Under the pieces are notes generated by a model. The model had not been told where the DNA came from and did no database searches. It saw only the letters and a program-made list of their open reading frames with translations. From an uncultured Phascolarctobacterium sp. (GTDB lineage Bacteria > Bacillota > Negativicutes > Acidaminococcales > Acidaminococcaceae): 8,244 nucleotides of DNA. The stretch spans positions 1 through 8,244 of the forward strand of contig CALCUU010000011.1 of the NCBI GenBank assembly GCA_937906915.1, read 5' to 3'. A program made the position numbers and the translations under genes. Of the stretch, positions 5,503-8,244 are shown one piece after another (the stretch's first letter is position 1; each line of letters begins with the position of its first letter).

Positions 5503-6756
5503 TCCTCTCACTTGACCATTGCCATTGATGAGATACTTAGTGCTTGTCAGTTCAGGCAATGCCATGGGGCCACGGGCATGCAGCTTTTGAGTGCTGATAC
5601 CAATTTCTGCACCAAAGCCAAATTCAAAGCCGTCGGTGAAACGGGTGGAAGCATTTACATAAACAGCAGCAGCGTCCACGCCCAGTTGGAAGGTACGTGC
5701 ATTTTCGTAATCTTCTGTTACGATGCACTCGCTGTGGTAGGTAGTGTACTTAGCAATGTGTTCCATTGCTTCTTCAAGGCTATCTACAATCTTCACGGAA
5801 AGACGCAAGTCGCCGTATTCAGTGCTCCAATCTTCTTCGGTAACAGGCACAACCTTGTCGCTAAAGGCTTGCACTCTTTCGTCACCGCGGATTTCCACGC
5901 CAGCTTCAAAATATTTTCCCAGCATAGGGGGCATAAATTTTTCAGCAGCGTCTTTATGCACAAGCAAGGTTTCCATAGCGTTGCACACGGAGGGACGTTG
6001 CACCTTTGCGTTGTAGCAAATCTTCATTGCCATTTCCACATTGGCAGATGCATCAATAAAGGTATGGCACACGCCTGCACCGGTTTCAATAACAGGAACA
6101 GTTGCGTTCATCACTACAGTTTTAATTAAGCCAGCACCACCACGAGGAATAACCACGTCTACCAAGCCGTTCATATGAATCAAATCAGTAACAGCTTGAC
6201 GGTCGCTGGTATCTACAAATTGCACGCTTCCTTCGGGAATGCCAACAGCTTCTGCCGCATCAGAAAGAACTTTGGCAATGGTAAGGTTGGATTGCATTGC
6301 TTCACTGCCACCCTTTAAGATTACAGCGTTGCCGGATTTAAGGCACAAGCCTACGGCATCAGCAGTAACATTGGGGCGTGCTTCGTAAATAATACCGATA
6401 ACTCCCAAAGGCACACGCACTTTGGTAACGGTCAAACCATTTGCCAAACGACTACCACCTACAATATTACCAATGGGGTCGGGCAGGGCAGCAACTTGCT
6501 CCAAGCCTTCTGCCATTCCGGCAATACGTTCCGGTGTCAGCTTTAATCTATCCAGCATGGAAGCCTTCATACCTTTGGCAGCAGCGTTTTCCATATCAAT
6601 GGCGTTGGCTGCCAAAATTTCTTCTTGTTTATCTAAAAGAGCTTGCGCCATTGCCAGCATTGCCTTGTTTTTAATGGCAGTACTGGTAATCGCCAGCTTG
6701 CCTGCCGCTTTCTTGGCAGCAGCAGCTTTTGCTTTAACTAATTCGTAAGTAGACAT
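5500..6756 (-). CDS. proA: Glutamate-5-semialdehyde dehydrogenase (gamma-glutamyl phosphate reductase)
   Basis: ProA uses NADPH to reduce gamma-glutamyl phosphate to glutamate 5-semialdehyde, the second step of proline synthesis. It is cytoplasmic and works with ProB, which makes the unstable substrate. The 418-residue product is the normal length for the family. It has the aldehyde-dehydrogenase fold with YEARPNVTADA at 124-134, the probable catalytic Cys258 in QRPSVCNAMETLL, and the ProA signature FGFGAEIGISTQKLHARGPM at 379-398. The C-terminus ends at KYLINGNGQVRG, where the family normally ends. The ATG lies 10 bases after the proB stop codon, and a GAGG overlapping that stop codon serves as ribosome-binding site. 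The proA stop codon TAA falls inside the end of the inverted-repeat element, so the element abuts the gene without truncating it. Confidence 0.97.
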   Translation of the reverse strand: MSTYELVKAKAAAAKKAAGKLAITSTAIKNKAMLAMAQALLDKQEEILAANAIDMENAAAKGMKASMLDRLKLTPERIAGMAEGLEQVAALPDPIGNIVGGSRLANGLTVTKVRVPLGVIGIIYEARPNVTADAVGLCLKSGNAVILKGGSEAMQSNLTIAKVLSDAAEAVGIPEGSVQFVDTSDRQAVTDLIHMNGLVDVVIPRGGAGLIKTVVMNATVPVIETGAGVCHTFIDASANVEMAMKICYNAKVQRPSVCNAMETLLVHKDAAEKFMPPMLGKYFEAGVEIRGDERVQAFSDKVVPVTEEDWSTEYGDLRLSVKIVDSLEEAMEHIAKYTTYHSECIVTEDYENARTFQLGVDAAAVYVNASTRFTDGFEFGFGAEIGISTQKLHARGPMALPELTSTKYLINGNGQVRG

Positions 6757-6766
6757 AAGCTTCGCC

Positions 6767-7903
6767 TCACAAAATAACTAAATCATCACGATGAATTACT
6801 TCATCAAAATTTTTATGACCAATCAAGGCTTCAATGTCACTGGACTTGCAGCCCTTGATTTGTTCTAATTCCGCAGAGCTGTAATGCACCAAACCACGTG
6901 CCAGCTCGTGACCTTCCGCAGTTTTTACGCTAATGGTACTGCCCGGCTCGAAGGTTCCTTCCACAGCAGTGATGCCTGCCGGCAAAATGCTGCAGCCGCC
7001 AGCTTTGTGCAATGCTTTTTCACAGCCTGCGTCAACGGTAATGCTTCCTTTAATATTGGCACCAAAGGCAAGCCAACGTTTACGGAACTGCAAACGGTTC
7101 TCGCGGCTCACAAAGAGGGTACCAATTTCTTCGCCATTTAAAATTCTGGGAATAGCATTTTTCTCCGTACCGCTGGCAATTACCAGGTGGATACCACTGC
7201 TGGTCGCTGCCTTCGCCGCTTGAATTTTTGTAGCCATACCACCAGTACCACGACTGGAGCCTACGCCACCAGCACTTGCTTCGATGGCAGGAGTAATCTC
7301 GCTAACCAAAGGAACAAGCTTAGCATCAGGATTAGTTTGGGGGTTGGCAGTGTATAAGCCATCAATATCAGAAAGAATAATTACCAAATCCGCATCAATG
7401 ATACCTGCCACGAGAGCAGACATATTATCATTGTCGCCAATTTTAAGTTCGTCCAAAGCAACAACGTCATTTTCGTTAACGATGGGAATAACACGTTGCT
7501 TGATAAGCTCCATAAAGGTGTTACGAGAATTGGTGTAACGGTGTCTATCCAAAGACTCCGTCTTGGTCAGCAGAACTTGCGCCACAATTTGACCATAGTC
7601 TGCAAAAATCTTCTCGTAGGTGTGCATCAAAACGCCTTGTCCTACCGCAGCCGCAGCTTGCTTTCCGGGAATAGTATCAGGCTTTTTAGGCAAGCCCAAT
7701 CTATCCACGCCAACAGCCACCGCACCGGAGGTAACAAGAATCATCTCCTTGCCCTGATTTTGCAAATCGCTCAACTCACGGGCAATTCTATCAATCTGGC
7801 TGAAATTACGCTTGCCGTTAGCATAAGTAATAGTACTACTACCCACCTTCACGACAACGCGCTTCGCCTGTTTTAAAAGTTCTCTATTAAATGTATTTGT
7901 CAT
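6767..7903 (-). CDS. proB: Glutamate 5-kinase with C-terminal PUA domain
   Basis: ProB phosphorylates glutamate to gamma-glutamyl phosphate, the first committed step of proline synthesis and usually the point of feedback inhibition by proline. The 378-residue product has an amino-acid kinase domain at about 13-265. Its motifs are VVKVGSSTIT (17-26), VTSGAVAVG (57-65), NENDVV (143-148), GDNDNMSALVA (156-166) and GTGGMATKIQAA (219-230). A PUA domain follows at about 281-365, as in E. coli ProB (367 residues). The last four kinase motifs cover glutamate and ATP binding, so the enzyme should be active. The ATG at 7901-7903 has only a modest GAAAAGAG about 10 bases upstream. The preceding small gene ends 26 bases before it, and proA follows 10 bases after it. 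Confidence 0.97.
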   Translation of the reverse strand: MTNTFNRELLKQAKRVVVKVGSSTITYANGKRNFSQIDRIARELSDLQNQGKEMILVTSGAVAVGVDRLGLPKKPDTIPGKQAAAAVGQGVLMHTYEKIFADYGQIVAQVLLTKTESLDRHRYTNSRNTFMELIKQRVIPIVNENDVVALDELKIGDNDNMSALVAGIIDADLVIILSDIDGLYTANPQTNPDAKLVPLVSEITPAIEASAGGVGSSRGTGGMATKIQAAKAATSSGIHLVIASGTEKNAIPRILNGEEIGTLFVSRENRLQFRKRWLAFGANIKGSITVDAGCEKALHKAGGCSILPAGITAVEGTFEPGSTISVKTAEGHELARGLVHYSSAELEQIKGCKSSDIEALIGHKNFDEVIHRDDLVIL

Positions 7904-7929
7904 TATGGGTCAACTCTTTTCGGAACTGA

Positions 7930-8184
7930 TTAGTTTTCTTTATACTCGAATACCATGTCGCGAATGCGCACAGTCTCCCCTTCTTGCTCACCTTTTTCCA
8001 TCGCTTCAACGATTACACAATAATACATTGCTTCTTCAAGGTCTTTAATCATATCAATTACTTCGCCAAGTTCCTTAGCATCAACGCTTTCAAGATGTCC
8101 CATTTGACCCTGAGCGCAGCACATTAAGGTTTGTTTCATTGATTTAATCATATCTTCATTTAATACCATATAGCTATCAGACAT
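7930..8184 (-). CDS. Small acidic helical protein, unknown function (start uncertain)
   Basis: The 84-residue product is rich in Met, Glu and Lys and should be almost entirely helical. The core DAKELGEVIDMIKDLEEAMYYCVIVEAMEK (split here as 35-50 and 51-64) recalls short uncharacterised proteins I remember from Clostridia and related gut Bacillota, but I cannot name a family. Three cysteines are present, two adjacent (22-23) and one at 56. No membrane segment or signal peptide is visible. The ATG at 8182-8184 has no convincing ribosome-binding site. The frame stays open without a stop for the 20 codons up to the window edge, so the protein may begin further upstream. It sits 26 bases before proB and could be co-transcribed with it. 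Confidence 0.6.
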   Translation of the reverse strand: MSDSYMVLNEDMIKSMKQTLMCCAQGQMGHLESVDAKELGEVIDMIKDLEEAMYYCVIVEAMEKGEQEGETVRIRDMVFEYKEN

Positions 8185-8244
8185 TCTATCAACTATTTTT
8201 TGTAGAGCAATTGGAGTTGTTTTTATAAACCCAAATTTAAATAT

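Noticed and set aside
5512..6129. Plus-strand open frame of 205 codons inside proA
   Set aside because: It lies wholly within the well-supported proA gene on the other strand and shows no domain, so it is a shadow.
7874..7914. TTGACC with TTAATA at 17 bases spacing across the proB start, considered as a promoter
   Set aside because: Transcription would start inside proB after the ATG. It would produce no useful message for proB, and the -10 match is poor.
214..8184. Hidden defence system, toxin-antitoxin pair, CRISPR array or prophage
   Set aside because: All substantial minus-strand frames are accounted for by core genes or small membrane proteins. There are no regularly spaced repeats, no nuclease or transposase motifs beyond the RadC JAB domain, and no tRNA-like folds noticed by eye.

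Overview
The window looks like ordinary chromosomal core of a bacterium related to the Bacillota. Every gene I can support reads on the minus strand, so transcription runs from the high coordinates to the low ones. The gene set (Maf, RadC, MreB-MreC-MreD, PBP2) is typical of a rod-shaped, peptidoglycan-building bacterium. An RseC-type membrane protein beside a Bacillota-style maf-radC-mre cluster makes a diderm Bacillota (Negativicutes) my best guess. That guess is inference from gene content and protein style, not from a marker gene.

Layout in transcription order. (1) 8244-7930: a small acidic helical protein of unknown function. Its reading frame stays open to the window edge. (2) 7903-5500: proB and proA, the first two steps of proline synthesis, 10 bases apart. 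(3) 5499-5261: the longest stretch without a gene (239 bases). It holds a 122-bp imperfect inverted-repeat element whose outer end overlaps the proA stop codon, a U-tract that could make this element a terminator, and an extended -10 promoter facing the next block. (4) 5260-3915: three small membrane proteins. The first has a PH-like soluble tail, the second has two membrane segments and no known family, and the third resembles RseC/MucC. (5) 3902-1: maf, radC, mreB, mreC, mreD and the first 62 codons of mrdA (PBP2). Gaps here run from a 4-base overlap to 26 bases, so this is almost certainly one operon.

MreB, MreC, MreD and PBP2 form the core of the elongasome, which directs side-wall peptidoglycan synthesis. 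Maf (nucleotide pyrophosphatase) and RadC (JAB-domain protein) often accompany this set. The three membrane proteins upstream are close enough to share the transcript, apart from an 89-base gap containing a hairpin.

I found no CRISPR array, tRNA, rRNA, transposase gene, prophage or defence system. The best candidates for something new are the 122-bp element after proA and the uncharacterised trio of membrane proteins placed ahead of the cell-shape operon.
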